In this document: one piece after another, positions 43,707-54,505 of the stretch
Layout: every line of letters starts with the position of its first letter
How positions within the stretch are numbered: the stretch's first letter is position 1
Assembly (NCBI RefSeq): GCF_900499075.1
Contig: NZ_UIHC01000009.1
Location: 1 to 64,000 of the forward strand
Source of the DNA: Roseinatronobacter ekhonensis
GTDB taxonomy: Bacteria > Pseudomonadota > Alphaproteobacteria > Rhodobacterales > Rhodobacteraceae
Direction: 5' to 3'
DNA: 64,000 nucleotides
The notes under the pieces: model-generated
The model's input: only the letters and a program-made list of their open reading frames with translations
What the model was told of the DNA's origin: nothing
Databases searched by the model: none
Made by a program: the position numbers and the translations under genes

Positions 43707-43786
43707 ATTTACATCGTTTTCCGGTTTGAATTGCCGCCAGATAAACGAGTGACCCGGTGGGGTAATGATCACTCTTTGGCGGAAAT

Positions 43787-43861
43787 TGGAGCGGGCGAGG
43801 CGATTCGAACGCCCGACCCTAACCTTGGCAAGGTTATGCTCTACCCCTGAGCTACGCCCGC
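43787..43861 (-). tRNA. tRNA-Gly(GCC)
   Basis: 75 bases on the minus strand including an encoded CCA. Acceptor GCGGGCG pairs with CGCCCGC; anticodon stem AACCT region with loop TTGCCAA, anticodon GCC; D-arm TAGCTCAGGGGTAGAGC; T-arm GCGTTCGAATCGC. Confidence 0.96.
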
Positions 43862-44013
43862 TCTCTATGTGGTGCGATTTAGAGAATTGCGCGCGGGGCT
43901 GCAAGGGGGAAACGCGCAGAGTTTGCAGTTTTCGTGACATTTTTTCGCTGCGCTACACGCTCTGAAAACCCGTGGCTGGCAGGAGAGTTCAAAGGCTGTC
44001 GAAGGGGGTGGGC
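43862..44013. other. Region upstream of tRNA-Gly
   Basis: About 150 bases between tRNA-Gly and a possible small gene. It should hold the minus-strand tRNA promoter. No distinct element was recognised. Confidence 0.35.
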
Positions 44014-44208
44014 ATGACTGAAACGGGCACGGTTCGCAGGATACGCGCACTGCAAGAACAGGCTTCCGCCTGTCTGCGCTGCGATTTGAACGGGGTGGAG
44101 CGGACTGATCCAGCCTTACAGGCTCTTGCGCGCCACAAGCGGATCGAGCCTTGGCAACCGCCCCACAGACCCGACCCGCCTAGTCGCGGAAATAGCGACT
44201 GTCCTTGA
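44014..44208 (+). CDS. Possible small protein, function unknown
   Basis: A 64-codon frame starting at ATG 44014, with GGGGGTGGG upstream as a possible ribosome site. The protein has a CLRCDL motif (two Cys two residues apart) and a Pro/Arg-rich end. Codon choice is unremarkable. It overlaps the end of the convergent J-domain gene by 29 bases. I do not recognise a family; it may be a chance frame. Confidence 0.3.
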   Translation: MTETGTVRRIRALQEQASACLRCDLNGVERTDPALQALARHKRIEPWQPPHRPDPPSRGNSDCP

Positions 44209-44815
44209 TCTGATCCCAAGCCCAGACGACCTCTTGCAACCGGTCTTCATCGTGGCGGGCGCCCGAATTGCGGTCGGGATGCAAGTCTTTGACAAGGCTT
44301 TTGTATTGCTTGCGAATCTCTGTCCGGCTCCAGCTGTCGCGCGCATCCAGAATTTCCAGCGCCTTGCGCTCTGGTGCAGGCAATTTGCGGGTGCCGCCGC
44401 CGGGACTGTTCTTGCCGGGATTGCGTGTGGCATTGTCGCCCAGCACTTGGTGCGGGTCTTCGATACCCAGACGCTGCCATGCCAACCGCTCGTCCTTGGA
44501 CCCAAGCGGTTGTGTGGCTTTCCCCCAGACGCGGTCACGCTCCATCGCGTCCATCATCTCTGCCTCGGTCTGCCCTTCGAAATAGTTCCATTTCAGGTTG
44601 TATTCGCGGGCATGATCCTTGCAGAACCAAAGGTATTCGTTCAGCAGGTCGGGTGACTTGGGGCAACGGTACTTTCCATCCTCGGTGCAACCGGGATGTT
44701 CACACTGCCGGACAGAGGTTTCCCAGGCCCCGGACATACCGCGCCGCCCACGGGCACGCTTTTTCTTGTCGCTCGAAGCTCTGATATCAAAATCGAAAGG
44801 GGCTTTGCGGTCCAT
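44180..44815 (-). CDS. J-domain (DnaJ-like) protein
   Basis: 211 residues. The J domain is at the C-terminus (residues about 150-208): SWSRTEIRKQYKSLVKDLHPDRNSGA contains the HPD tripeptide needed to stimulate Hsp70 ATPase. The N-terminal half has Cys in CEHPGCTEDGKYRCPKSP and CKDH, a possible zinc-binding motif, as in a known alphaproteobacterial DnaJ-like family. Likely a specialised DnaK co-chaperone; the client is unknown. Confidence 0.88.
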   Translation of the reverse strand: MDRKAPFDFDIRASSDKKKRARGRRGMSGAWETSVRQCEHPGCTEDGKYRCPKSPDLLNEYLWFCKDHAREYNLKWNYFEGQTEAEMMDAMERDRVWGKATQPLGSKDERLAWQRLGIEDPHQVLGDNATRNPGKNSPGGGTRKLPAPERKALEILDARDSWSRTEIRKQYKSLVKDLHPDRNSGARHDEDRLQEVVWAWDQIKDSRYFRD

Positions 44816-44934
44816 GACTTGCTCGGCTTTGCGCGTTAAGTGTCAGATAATCTAGGCCCCGACCGGGGCTTTTCGACTCGGAGCGGCGATACTAGTTATC
44901 TTTCAAGCAGGATTGAAGAGGAACGGCGCACACA

Positions 44935-45192
44935 ATGCTGATTCGTGATGAAATAGAACAAAAGCTTCATGCCGCCTTCGCCCCGCGCGAACTGACGGTC
45001 GAGGATGACAGCGAAAGCCACCGCGGTCATGGCGGCTGGCGAGAGGGTGGCGAGACCCATTTCAACGTCCGCATCCGCGCGGCGGCCTTGGGTGACATGG
45101 GCCGGTTGGCGCGCCATCGCGCGGTGCACGGGGCGCTGGGTGCCGATCTGGTCGGGCGGATTCATGCCCTTGCCCTGGACATTGATGGATAG
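44935..45192 (+). CDS. bolA: BolA family protein
   Basis: 85 residues. The KH-like BolA fold is shown by DDSESHRGHGG and ETHFNVRIRA; the conserved His in SESHRGH and the HALALDI end support the call. BolA proteins pair with monothiol glutaredoxins to handle [2Fe-2S] clusters and also influence cell shape. Good ribosome site (AGAGGAAC). Followed by oxyR after 46 bases in the same direction. Confidence 0.93.
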   Translation: MLIRDEIEQKLHAAFAPRELTVEDDSESHRGHGGWREGGETHFNVRIRAAALGDMGRLARHRAVHGALGADLVGRIHALALDIDG

Positions 45193-45238
45193 CATAAGCG
45201 TTTGCGTTAGGTTTGTCGGTAATGCATAAACATTTCTG

Positions 45239-46174
45239 ATGAAGATAACGCTCCGCCAACTCTCTTATTTTCGCGCCTTGGCCGAAACACGCAGTTTCGG
45301 GCGGGCTGCCGCAATGGTCAATGTCAGCCAGCCCGCCCTGTCCATGCAGATCAAAGAGCTGGAAGCCATACTTGGCACCACCTTGGTGGAACGCAGCCCG
45401 CGTGACCTGCGGCTAACACGCGAAGGGCGCAGCGTGCTGGACCGCGCGAACCGTATTCTGGCAGAGGCGATGGAGCTAGAGGCCGACGCCCGCAATGCGC
45501 GCGGCTTGGGCGAATTGAATATCGGGATGATCCCGACCGTCGCACCCTATTTGTTGCCCGGCACGCTGGCAGCACTGCGCGCGGCCGACATCACCCGTGA
45601 CCTGCGCTTGCGTGAAGCGCAAACCGCCGATCTGCTGGACGGATTGCGCGAAGGGCGTCTGGACGCTGTAATCATCGCAGACCCAGCGCCCGCGCCAGAC
45701 CTGATTGCGCAGCCGCTCTTTACCGATCATTTCGTGCTGGCGGGCAGCCGCTCTCGACTGAACGCACTTAGCACCAGCCCAGAGGCCTTGCGCCCGGTCG
45801 GCCTGCCGCCCGACCAACTTTTGCTGCTGGATGAGGGGCATTGCCTGGCAGATCAGGCGCTGGAGGTCTGCGCGCTCGACCGGCGCCAGACACGGCTGGA
45901 TTTGGGCGCGTCGTCGCTATCCACGCTGTGCGGGCTGGTCGCGCAGGGTTTCGGGCTGACATTCTTGCCGGAAATCGCGCTGGCCACGGAAACGCGCGGC
46001 TCCCCGTCGCTGGCGTTGCGACGGTTCGACGCGCCTGAACCGGCCCGACAGATCACGCTGGTGCGACGCGCGGGCACCGCGCAGGCTGGCTGGTGCTCCG
46101 AACTGGCCGGACATATTGAACAGGCCGCGGCCCTGCTGGTGGCCCAAGCTGCGAAAATCGCACCTCCGGCATGA
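45239..46174 (+). CDS. oxyR: LysR-type peroxide sensor OxyR
   Basis: 311 residues. The N-terminal winged helix-turn-helix is TLRQLSYFRALAETRSFGRAA...NVSQPALSMQIKELE. The sensor domain has LLLLDEGHCLADQALEVC with Cys202 and Cys211, matching E. coli Cys199 and Cys208, which form the redox disulfide on peroxide exposure. That makes OxyR more likely than a generic LysR protein. No katG or ahpC lies nearby, so it acts in trans. Confidence 0.9.
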   Translation: MKITLRQLSYFRALAETRSFGRAAAMVNVSQPALSMQIKELEAILGTTLVERSPRDLRLTREGRSVLDRANRILAEAMELEADARNARGLGELNIGMIPTVAPYLLPGTLAALRAADITRDLRLREAQTADLLDGLREGRLDAVIIADPAPAPDLIAQPLFTDHFVLAGSRSRLNALSTSPEALRPVGLPPDQLLLLDEGHCLADQALEVCALDRRQTRLDLGASSLSTLCGLVAQGFGLTFLPEIALATETRGSPSLALRRFDAPEPARQITLVRRAGTAQAGWCSELAGHIEQAAALLVAQAAKIAPPA

Positions 46175-46262
46175 CCGCGATGCATGGCAGACATGCCAGC
46201 CCTGCGTTGTTTTCGGCACGCGATCGGGTTATGTCATGTGACAGTTCTGAGGAGGACCATCC

Positions 46263-47210
46263 GTGCGCGATCTGAAACTGCCCGACCAACGCCACCCGGA
46301 AAAGGCCCATCGCCCCGAACAGGCGCAGCCGAAAAAGCCCGACTGGATCAGGGTCAAGGCCCCCGGCGGCGCGGCCTATGCCGAAACCCACAAGATCATG
46401 CGCGAGCACAAGCTAACCACGGTCTGCGAAGAAGCGGGCTGCCCCAATGTCGGCGAATGTTGGTCGCAAGGCCACGCAACCATGATGATCATGGGCGAGA
46501 TCTGCACGCGCGGCTGCACGTTCTGCAACGTCGCCACGGGCCGCCCCGACACGCTGGACGCGTTTGAGCCGGGGCGCGTGGCCCATGCGGTCGAAAAACT
46601 GGGACTGAACCATGTGGTTATCACGTCGGTGGACCGCGACGACCTGGACGATGGCGGGGCCGAGCATTTCGCCCAGACCATCCGCGCCGTGCGTCACCGC
46701 AGCCCCGACACGACCATCGAAATCCTGACCCCCGATTTTCTGAAATGCGCGCCCGAAGCGCTGGAAACCGTGGTCGAGGCGCGGCCCGATGTGTTCAACC
46801 ACAATCTGGAAACCGTCCCCGGCCTATACCCGACCGTGCGCCCCGGCGCGCGCTATTTCCACAGCCTGCGCCTGTTGCAGCGGGTCAAGGAACTGGACCC
46901 GACGATGTTCACCAAATCGGGCATCATGGTCGGCTTGGGTGAGGAACGCCAAGGCGTGTTGCAGGTGATGGACGATATGCGCAGCGCCGATGTGGATTTC
47001 ATGACCATCGGGCAATACCTGCAACCCACATCGCGCCACCACCGTGTGGACCGCTTTGTGACCCCCGACGAGTTCAAGAGCTACAAGAAAGCGGCGCTTG
47101 GCAAAGGCTTTCTGATGGTGTCGGCCACGCCGCTGACGCGGTCCAGCTACCACGCGGGCGACGATTTCGCACGGTTGCGGGCTGCGCGTCTGGCGAAATT
47201 CGCGGTATAA
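46263..47210 (+). CDS. lipA: Lipoyl synthase
   Basis: A radical SAM enzyme of 315 residues that inserts two sulfurs into octanoyl-protein. The auxiliary cluster Cys are in [12 protein letters not shown] (Cys55, 60, 66) and the radical SAM CX3CX2C is CTRGCTFC (81, 85, 88). MVGLGEE and the C-terminal [10 protein letters not shown] motif complete the family pattern. The start GTG 46263 (read as Met) has GAGGACC upstream. Confidence 0.97.
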   Translation: MRDLKLPDQRHPEKAHRPEQAQPKKPDWIRVKAPGGAAYAETHKIMREHKLTTVCEEAGCPNVGECWSQGHATMMIMGEICTRGCTFCNVATGRPDTLDAFEPGRVAHAVEKLGLNHVVITSVDRDDLDDGGAEHFAQTIRAVRHRSPDTTIEILTPDFLKCAPEALETVVEARPDVFNHNLETVPGLYPTVRPGARYFHSLRLLQRVKELDPTMFTKSGIMVGLGEERQGVLQVMDDMRSADVDFMTIGQYLQPTSRHHRVDRFVTPDEFKSYKKAALGKGFLMVSATPLTRSSYHAGDDFARLRAARLAKFAV

Positions 47211-47240
47211 TCCAGCGCGGTCGCCTGTGGTGGCGCGGCG

Positions 47241-47275
47241 GATGCCTCCGGCGGGAGTATTTGTCGCAAGATGAA
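47241..47275 (+). repeat. Rhodobacteraceae intergenic repeat, copy 1
   Basis: The string CCTCCGGCGGGAGTATTT followed by GTCGCAAGATGAA lies between lipA and rpe. It contains a small CCTCCGG / CCGGCGGG stem and a conserved TATTT(N)GCAAGATGAA part that recurs at 61065-61093. From memory this motif is a frequent intergenic element in this family; I could not search to confirm. Confidence 0.55.
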
Positions 47276-47355
47276 ACCGGCAGCGGGGGTGCATTTGCCA
47301 GAGCGTGGCAGTATGAGGATCGGGTAACCGCGACTCGAACCCAAGGCCTGCCACA

Positions 47356-48054
47356 ATGAGCTTTTCCCGCGCCATCAAGATTGCCCCGTCCATACTGGCC
47401 GCCGATTTCGCCAATTTCGGGGCGGAATGCCGCGCGGTCGAAGATCAGGGGGCGGACTGGATTCATGTCGATGTGATGGACGGGCATTTCGTGACCAACA
47501 TTACCTTCGGCCCTGCCACCTGTGCCGCGATCCGCCCGCATGTTCGCGGCGTCATGGATGTGCATCTGATGATCGCGCCAGTGGACCCGTATATCGAAGG
47601 TTTCGCCAAGGCGGGCGCGGATATCATCACCGCGCATATGGAAGCGGGGCCGCATGTTCACCGCACGCTACAGGCCATCCGCGCGACCGGTGCCAAGGCC
47701 GGGCTGGCGCTGAACCCCGGTACCGGCCTTGACGGCGTGGAAAACCTGCTGGACCTGCTGGATCTGGTCTGCGTGATGACGGTGAACCCCGGTTTCGGCG
47801 GGCAGGCGTTTATCGACATGTCCGACAAAGTGCGTCGTTTGCGCGCGCTGATCGGGCCACGCCCCATCCATATCGAGATTGACGGCGGCATGACGCCGGA
47901 CACCGCGCCGCTGATGGCGCGCGCGGGCGCGGATGTGCTGGTCGCAGGGTCCGCCGTATTCAAGGGCGGGTCGGTCGTGGACCCGACGCCATATGGCACC
48001 AATATCCGCGCCATTCGCACCGCCGCAGAGGCTGCGACAGGGACCGTAGTATGA
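47356..48054 (+). CDS. rpe: Ribulose-phosphate 3-epimerase
   Basis: A TIM-barrel enzyme of 232 residues interconverting ribulose 5-phosphate and xylulose 5-phosphate. IAPSILAADFANFG, WIHVDVMDGHFVTNITFGP, VDVHLM-type (MDVHLMIAP), VNPGFGGQAFI and IEIDGGM are the five signature regions including the metal ligands. It overlaps gph by four bases. Confidence 0.97.
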   Translation: MSFSRAIKIAPSILAADFANFGAECRAVEDQGADWIHVDVMDGHFVTNITFGPATCAAIRPHVRGVMDVHLMIAPVDPYIEGFAKAGADIITAHMEAGPHVHRTLQAIRATGAKAGLALNPGTGLDGVENLLDLLDLVCVMTVNPGFGGQAFIDMSDKVRRLRALIGPRPIHIEIDGGMTPDTAPLMARAGADVLVAGSAVFKGGSVVDPTPYGTNIRAIRTAAEAATGTVV

Positions 48055-48709
48055 ATCGCGCGATCATCTTCGATCTGGACGGCACGCTGATCGACAGCGC
48101 ACCCGACATTCACGCCGCCGCGAACGCCGTGCTGAGCGGCGAGGATCTGCCGCTTGTGACATTCGAGCAATCGCGCAGCTTCGTTGGCCGTGGCGCGAGG
48201 ATCTTTGTGGAGCGGATGGAGCGGGCGGTGACGGGGCGCAACACCCCGACGCTGACCGACCATCTGCACACGCGGTTCCTGCATTTCTACGAGCGCGCGC
48301 ATGAGAACACCCGGATTTACCCCGGCGTGGTGGAGGTTTTGGAGGGGCTACGCAGTGACGGCTATGCGCTTGGCCTGTGCACCAACAAGCCGATGGGGCC
48401 GACACGGGCGGTTCTGGCGCATTTGGGGTGGGAGCGTCTGTTTTCGGTGGTCATCGGCGGCGACAGCCTGCCCGTGGCCAAGCCCGACCCGGCGCCATTG
48501 ATGGCGGTCATAGAAGGGCTTGGCCTGACGCTGCCGCAGATCACCTATATCGGCGACAGCGAAACGGATGCAGCGACTGCCGAACGCGCAGGCGCGCGCT
48601 TCGGGCTGTTCACCGAGGGCTATAGGCATACTGCGCCCGAAGACATGTACCATCAGTTCCGCTTTGATGATTACCGCCACCTGCCCACCCATCTGAAAGA
48701 CCCTGCCGC

Positions 48710-48713
<4 letters not shown>
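48051..48713 (+). CDS. gph: Phosphoglycolate phosphatase
   Basis: A HAD-family enzyme of 220 residues. Motif I is FDLDGTLIDSAPD, motif II is CTNKP, the Lys motif is KPDPAP, and motif IV is YIGDSETDAATAERAGA. Adjacency to rpe fits removal of 2-phosphoglycolate (a Rubisco oxygenation or DNA repair product). Coupled to rpe upstream and to the permease downstream by ATGA overlaps. Confidence 0.93.
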
Positions 48714-51218
<2,505 letters not shown>

Positions 51219-51219
<1 letters not shown>

Positions 51220-52007
51220 TGCAGGCTTTGGCCGATCTGACGCTCTTTCATGACCTTCCAAGTCTGGCCGCGGCAATCGTCGCGGTCTTTCTTGTTGGCT
51301 TGTCCAAGGGCGGGCTTGGCGGGGCCTTCGCGCTGATGGGCGTGCCGATCCTGTCGCTGGTCATGTCGCCGGTGCAGGCAGCGGCGCTCTTGCTTCCGGT
51401 GCTGCTGATGATGGACGCGGTCAGCCTGTGGACATGGCGCGGCTGGCTGGACCGCGCGACCTTGTGGCACGCGCTGCCCGGCGCAGCATTGGGCATTGGG
51501 GTCGGGGGCCTGACCGCCGCCTATACCCCAGAGGCCATGGTCCGACTGCTGGTCGGCTTGGTGGCCTTGGGATTTGTCGCGCGCATGGCGCTGGCACGCC
51601 GCGCGGGACGGGTGCCCGCAACGGGCCAGCACCGCCTACGGGGCACGGTGTGGGGCGGCGTTGCCGGGTTCACAAGCTTCGTGGCCCATGCCGGTGGCCC
51701 ACCGTTTCAGGTCTATGCGCTGCCCTTGCGGCTGGACCCGCGGGTTTATACCGGTACTACGGTGGTGTTTTTTTCCGTCGTCAACGTCATCAAACTGGTG
51801 CCTTATACGGCGCTTGGCCAGTTTACAGCGCCGGTGCTGACAAGCGCGTTGGTGCTTGTGCCGCTGACCGTTGGTTCAACCCTGCTGGGCGCGAAGATCG
51901 TGAAACATATGCGCGCAGATGCGTTTTACCCGCTGATGTATGGGATGATAACGCTTGCAGGTGGGAAGCTGGTCTGGGATGGCATGACCGCGCTGGTGGC
52001 CGGATAG
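51219..52007 (+). CDS. TauE/SafE family anion exporter
   Basis: 262 residues with seven or eight helices. FLVGLSKGGLGGAFALMGVP near the N-terminus and GFTSFVAHAGGPPFQVYAL near the middle are the two repeat signatures of the family, which exports sulfite, sulfoacetate or related anions. The substrate is not known here. The start overlaps the guaB stop (TGATG). Confidence 0.9.
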
Positions 52008-52016
52008 GGGGAGCCG

Positions 52017-52448
52017 ATGACAACCGCCGAAGATCTGATCGCCCGTTTCGGGCTGGAACCCCACCCCGAAGGCGGATGGTATCGCCAGACATGGATCGCC
52101 AGTGCCCAAGAGGGCACTCGCCCCGTTGGCACAGCCATTCTGTTCCTGCTGCCGGTGGGCGAGCGCAGCCATTGGCACAAGGTCGATGCAACAGAGATCT
52201 GGCATTTCCACGCGGGCGCGCCACTGGCGCTGCACATGGCCGAAACCGATGCCGGACCAGCCACCCGCACCCTGCTTGGCGCGGTGACGGACGGTCATGC
52301 GCCGCAAGCCATCGTGCCGCCGCATCATTGGCAGGCGGCCGAAAGCACCGGGGGCTGGTCGCTGGTCGGCTGCACCGTTTCGCCCGCGTTCCGCTTTGAC
52401 GGTTTTACCCTTGCACCAAAGGGGTTCGACATACCGTCAGACGCTTGA
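52017..52448 (+). CDS. Cupin domain protein (DUF985)
   Basis: 143 residues of the DUF985 cupin family: LIARFGLEPHPEGGWYRQTW, FLLPVGERSHWHKVDATEIWHFHAGAP and GWSLVGCTVSPAF. The conserved His and Glu in HWHKVDATE and WHFH could bind a metal. Function unknown. Nine bases after the exporter gene, with GGGGGAG as ribosome site. Confidence 0.88.
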   Translation: MTTAEDLIARFGLEPHPEGGWYRQTWIASAQEGTRPVGTAILFLLPVGERSHWHKVDATEIWHFHAGAPLALHMAETDAGPATRTLLGAVTDGHAPQAIVPPHHWQAAESTGGWSLVGCTVSPAFRFDGFTLAPKGFDIPSDA

Positions 52449-52562
52449 CGGGCAGACCCCAAGCGCCTATACGCCGCGCTGTCATACCCGGAATCGGGTC
52501 ATGGCCTGTTTGGCGTGTGCAACCCCTCAGCTTCGGTCGGGGTAATCCGGGCCTGCGGTAGA

Positions 52563-52628
52563 TATAAATACGTTGGGGCATTCTCTGGCGGGCACTTCGG
52601 TGGACCCGGTCGAAGACCAGAGCTCTGG
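52563..52628 (+). promoter_or_regulatory. rplS leader with nested hairpins
   Basis: A possible -10 TATAAA lies at 52563-52568. Downstream, CTCTGG (52583-52588) pairs with CCAGAG (52617-52622); inside it CGGG pairs with CCCG, and inside that CAC-TTCG-GTG (52593-52602) forms a C(UUCG)G tetraloop. The outer right arm is also half of a perfect 12-bp palindrome CCAGAGCTCTGG (52617-52628). Position in front of a ribosomal protein gene suggests feedback control. Confidence 0.5.
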
Positions 52629-52677
52629 CCAGCATCATCAAGACGTGGGCAAACCACGACACATGAAAGGACATGCG

Positions 52678-53058
52678 ATGAACCTGATCGCACAGCTAGA
52701 GGCCGAGCAAATCGCTGAACTCGGCAAGACCATCCCGGATTTCAAGGCCGGCGACACTGTTCGCGTCGGCTACAAAGTGACCGAAGGCACCCGCTCGCGC
52801 GTGCAGAATTTTGAAGGCGTGTGCATCAGCCGCCGCCATGGCACCGGCATTGCAGCCTCGTTCACCGTGCGCAAAATTTCGTTTGGCGAGGGCGTGGAAC
52901 GTATCTTCCCGCTTTATTCCACCAATATCGACAGCATCGAAGTGGTGCGCCGTGGCCGCGTGCGCCGCGCGAAACTGTATTACCTGCGTGATCGTCGTGG
53001 TAAGTCGGCGCGTATTGCCGAAAAGACCAACTATCGTCCGCTAAAAGACAAAGCCTGA
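52678..53058 (+). CDS. rplS: 50S ribosomal protein L19
   Basis: 126 residues. [52 protein letters not shown] and [18 protein letters not shown] are the standard L19 blocks. Start ATG 52678, with AAAGGA upstream. Followed by rpmE after 11 bases. trmD, often upstream, is not here. Confidence 0.98.
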   Translation: MNLIAQLEAEQIAELGKTIPDFKAGDTVRVGYKVTEGTRSRVQNFEGVCISRRHGTGIAASFTVRKISFGEGVERIFPLYSTNIDSIEVVRRGRVRRAKLYYLRDRRGKSARIAEKTNYRPLKDKA

Positions 53059-53069
53059 GGAGCGCGACA

Positions 53070-53291
53070 ATGAAAGCTGATACGCATCCCGATTACCACT
53101 TGATCAATGTCAAGATGACCGACGGAACGGTCGTGCAAATGAAATCGACTTGGGGCACAGAGGGCGAAACTCTGTCGCTCGACATTGACCCCTCGGTGCA
53201 TCCGGCATGGACCGGCGGCAACACCCGGCTTATGGATGCCGGTGGCCGCGTGTCGAAGTTCAAGAACAAATACGCCGGGCTGGGCTTCTAA
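53070..53291 (+). CDS. rpmE: 50S ribosomal protein L31, zinc-free form
   Basis: 73 residues. [19 protein letters not shown] and [15 protein letters not shown] match the alphaproteobacterial L31. No Cys occurs anywhere, so the zinc ribbon is absent, as usual in this group. Co-directional with rplS. A strong hairpin lies 23 bases downstream. Confidence 0.96.
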   Translation: MKADTHPDYHLINVKMTDGTVVQMKSTWGTEGETLSLDIDPSVHPAWTGGNTRLMDAGGRVSKFKNKYAGLGF

Positions 53292-53314
53292 GCTACACCG
53301 CCGTCACGTGTTTC

Positions 53315-53350
53315 GGGCGCAAGGGCATCTGCCTTTGCGCCCTCTTGCGT
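53315..53350 (+). terminator. Hairpin terminator after rpmE
   Basis: Long stem GGGCGCAA-G-GGC / GCC-T-TTGCGCCC with loop ATCT, then TCTTGCGTT. The T-run is weak, so termination may be partial, but it lies directly after rpmE and before mipZ. Confidence 0.6.
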
Positions 53351-53418
53351 TGCGCTGTCAGCTTGCACCCGCCGCCGGTGCGGCATAGAAATGCCGTCCG
53401 AACACACGGGGAACACAC

Positions 53419-54228
53419 GTGACGCACATCATCACTGTTGGGAATGAAAAGGGCGGCTCTGGCAAATCGACCATGTCGATGCATGTCTCTGTCGCTCTGG
53501 CGCGCATGGGCTGGCGTGTCGCGGCGATGGACCTTGACCTGCGCCAGCTCAGCTTTGGCCGCTATATCGAGAACCGGCGCAATTTCATCTCCAAGGGCGG
53601 GTATGACCTGCCCTGCCCGAGCTTCATGGCCCTGCCAGAGATTGATCCGGCCAACCTGCCCGAAGGCGCGCAGCTGGCCGACGCCCGCATGAGCGCGGCG
53701 CTGGAGCGCGCACAAGCAGAGGTCGATTTCCTGCTAATCGACTGCCCCGGCTCGCATACGCGCTACAGCCAGTTTGCCCATTCGGTGGCCGACACGCTGA
53801 TCACGCCGATCAATGACAGTTTCATCGACTTTGACCTGCTGGCACGAACAGACCCCGACACGGGCCGTGTGCTGGCCCCGTCGATCTATTCGGAAATGGT
53901 CTGGAAAGCGCGGCAAACGCGCGCCGAAGCGGGCATGCGCCCGCTAGACTGGATCGTGCTGCGCAATCGGCTGGGCACCACCGCCATGCACAACAAGCGC
54001 AAGGTCGGCGCCGCGCTGGAACAACTCTCGAAACGGATCGGGTTCCGCCTTGCGCCGGGGTTCAGCGAGCGGGTGATTTTCCGCGAGCTATTCCCCAAGG
54101 GCCTGACGCTGCTGGACCTGAAAGACACCGGGGGCGAGACGATGACAATGTCCCATATCGCCGCCCGTCAGGAAGTGCGCGACCTGTTGGCCGCGCTGGA
54201 TTTGCCCGGTGTCGATATCAGTGTCTGA
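53419..54228 (+). CDS. mipZ: Division plane positioning ATPase MipZ
   Basis: A ParA/MinD-type ATPase of 269 residues. The deviant Walker A is KGGSGKST (11-18), the Walker A' region DLDLRQLSFGRYIENRR, and Walker B FLLIDCPGS. MipZ forms a bipolar gradient with ParB and blocks FtsZ assembly near the poles, restricting the Z ring to midcell in alphaproteobacteria that lack MinCDE. The start is the GTG at 53419 (read as Met). Confidence 0.95.
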   Translation: MTHIITVGNEKGGSGKSTMSMHVSVALARMGWRVAAMDLDLRQLSFGRYIENRRNFISKGGYDLPCPSFMALPEIDPANLPEGAQLADARMSAALERAQAEVDFLLIDCPGSHTRYSQFAHSVADTLITPINDSFIDFDLLARTDPDTGRVLAPSIYSEMVWKARQTRAEAGMRPLDWIVLRNRLGTTAMHNKRKVGAALEQLSKRIGFRLAPGFSERVIFRELFPKGLTLLDLKDTGGETMTMSHIAARQEVRDLLAALDLPGVDISV

Positions 54229-54367
54229 TGCCGCGCTTGGGAAGCGCCTCGTCGCGTTCCATCTCCAGGGCATCATAGCGCGCGCTTAGACGACGCGGCA
54301 TGCCTTTGATCGACAGGATCGCATCTAGTGCGAGGTTGGATCGAGAAGTTTGCGGAGTTGGTTTCAT
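54218..54367 (-). CDS. Possible small basic protein, function unknown
   Basis: A 49-residue frame starting at ATG 54367 with GAGG eight bases upstream. The sequence is polar and basic, with LALDAILSIKGMPRRLSARY and a central helix-like stretch. No family recognised. It overlaps the convergent mipZ end by 11 bases. The remaining stretch to the TRAP genes (54368-54505) shows no feature. Confidence 0.4.
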   Translation of the reverse strand: MKPTPQTSRSNLALDAILSIKGMPRRLSARYDALEMERDEALPKRGIRH

Positions 54368-54505
54368 GGTGCTGCCTCGTTGTTTTTGGTGCGTTAACCA
54401 TGACCCTACGTCAGGGCCGAAATGGGGCACAGTTTGGATAGTTGCGGCCTACTTTCGGGTGATTTTATGACCAACTACACAACTCAAGGGTAGTGGATTG
54501 GCCCG

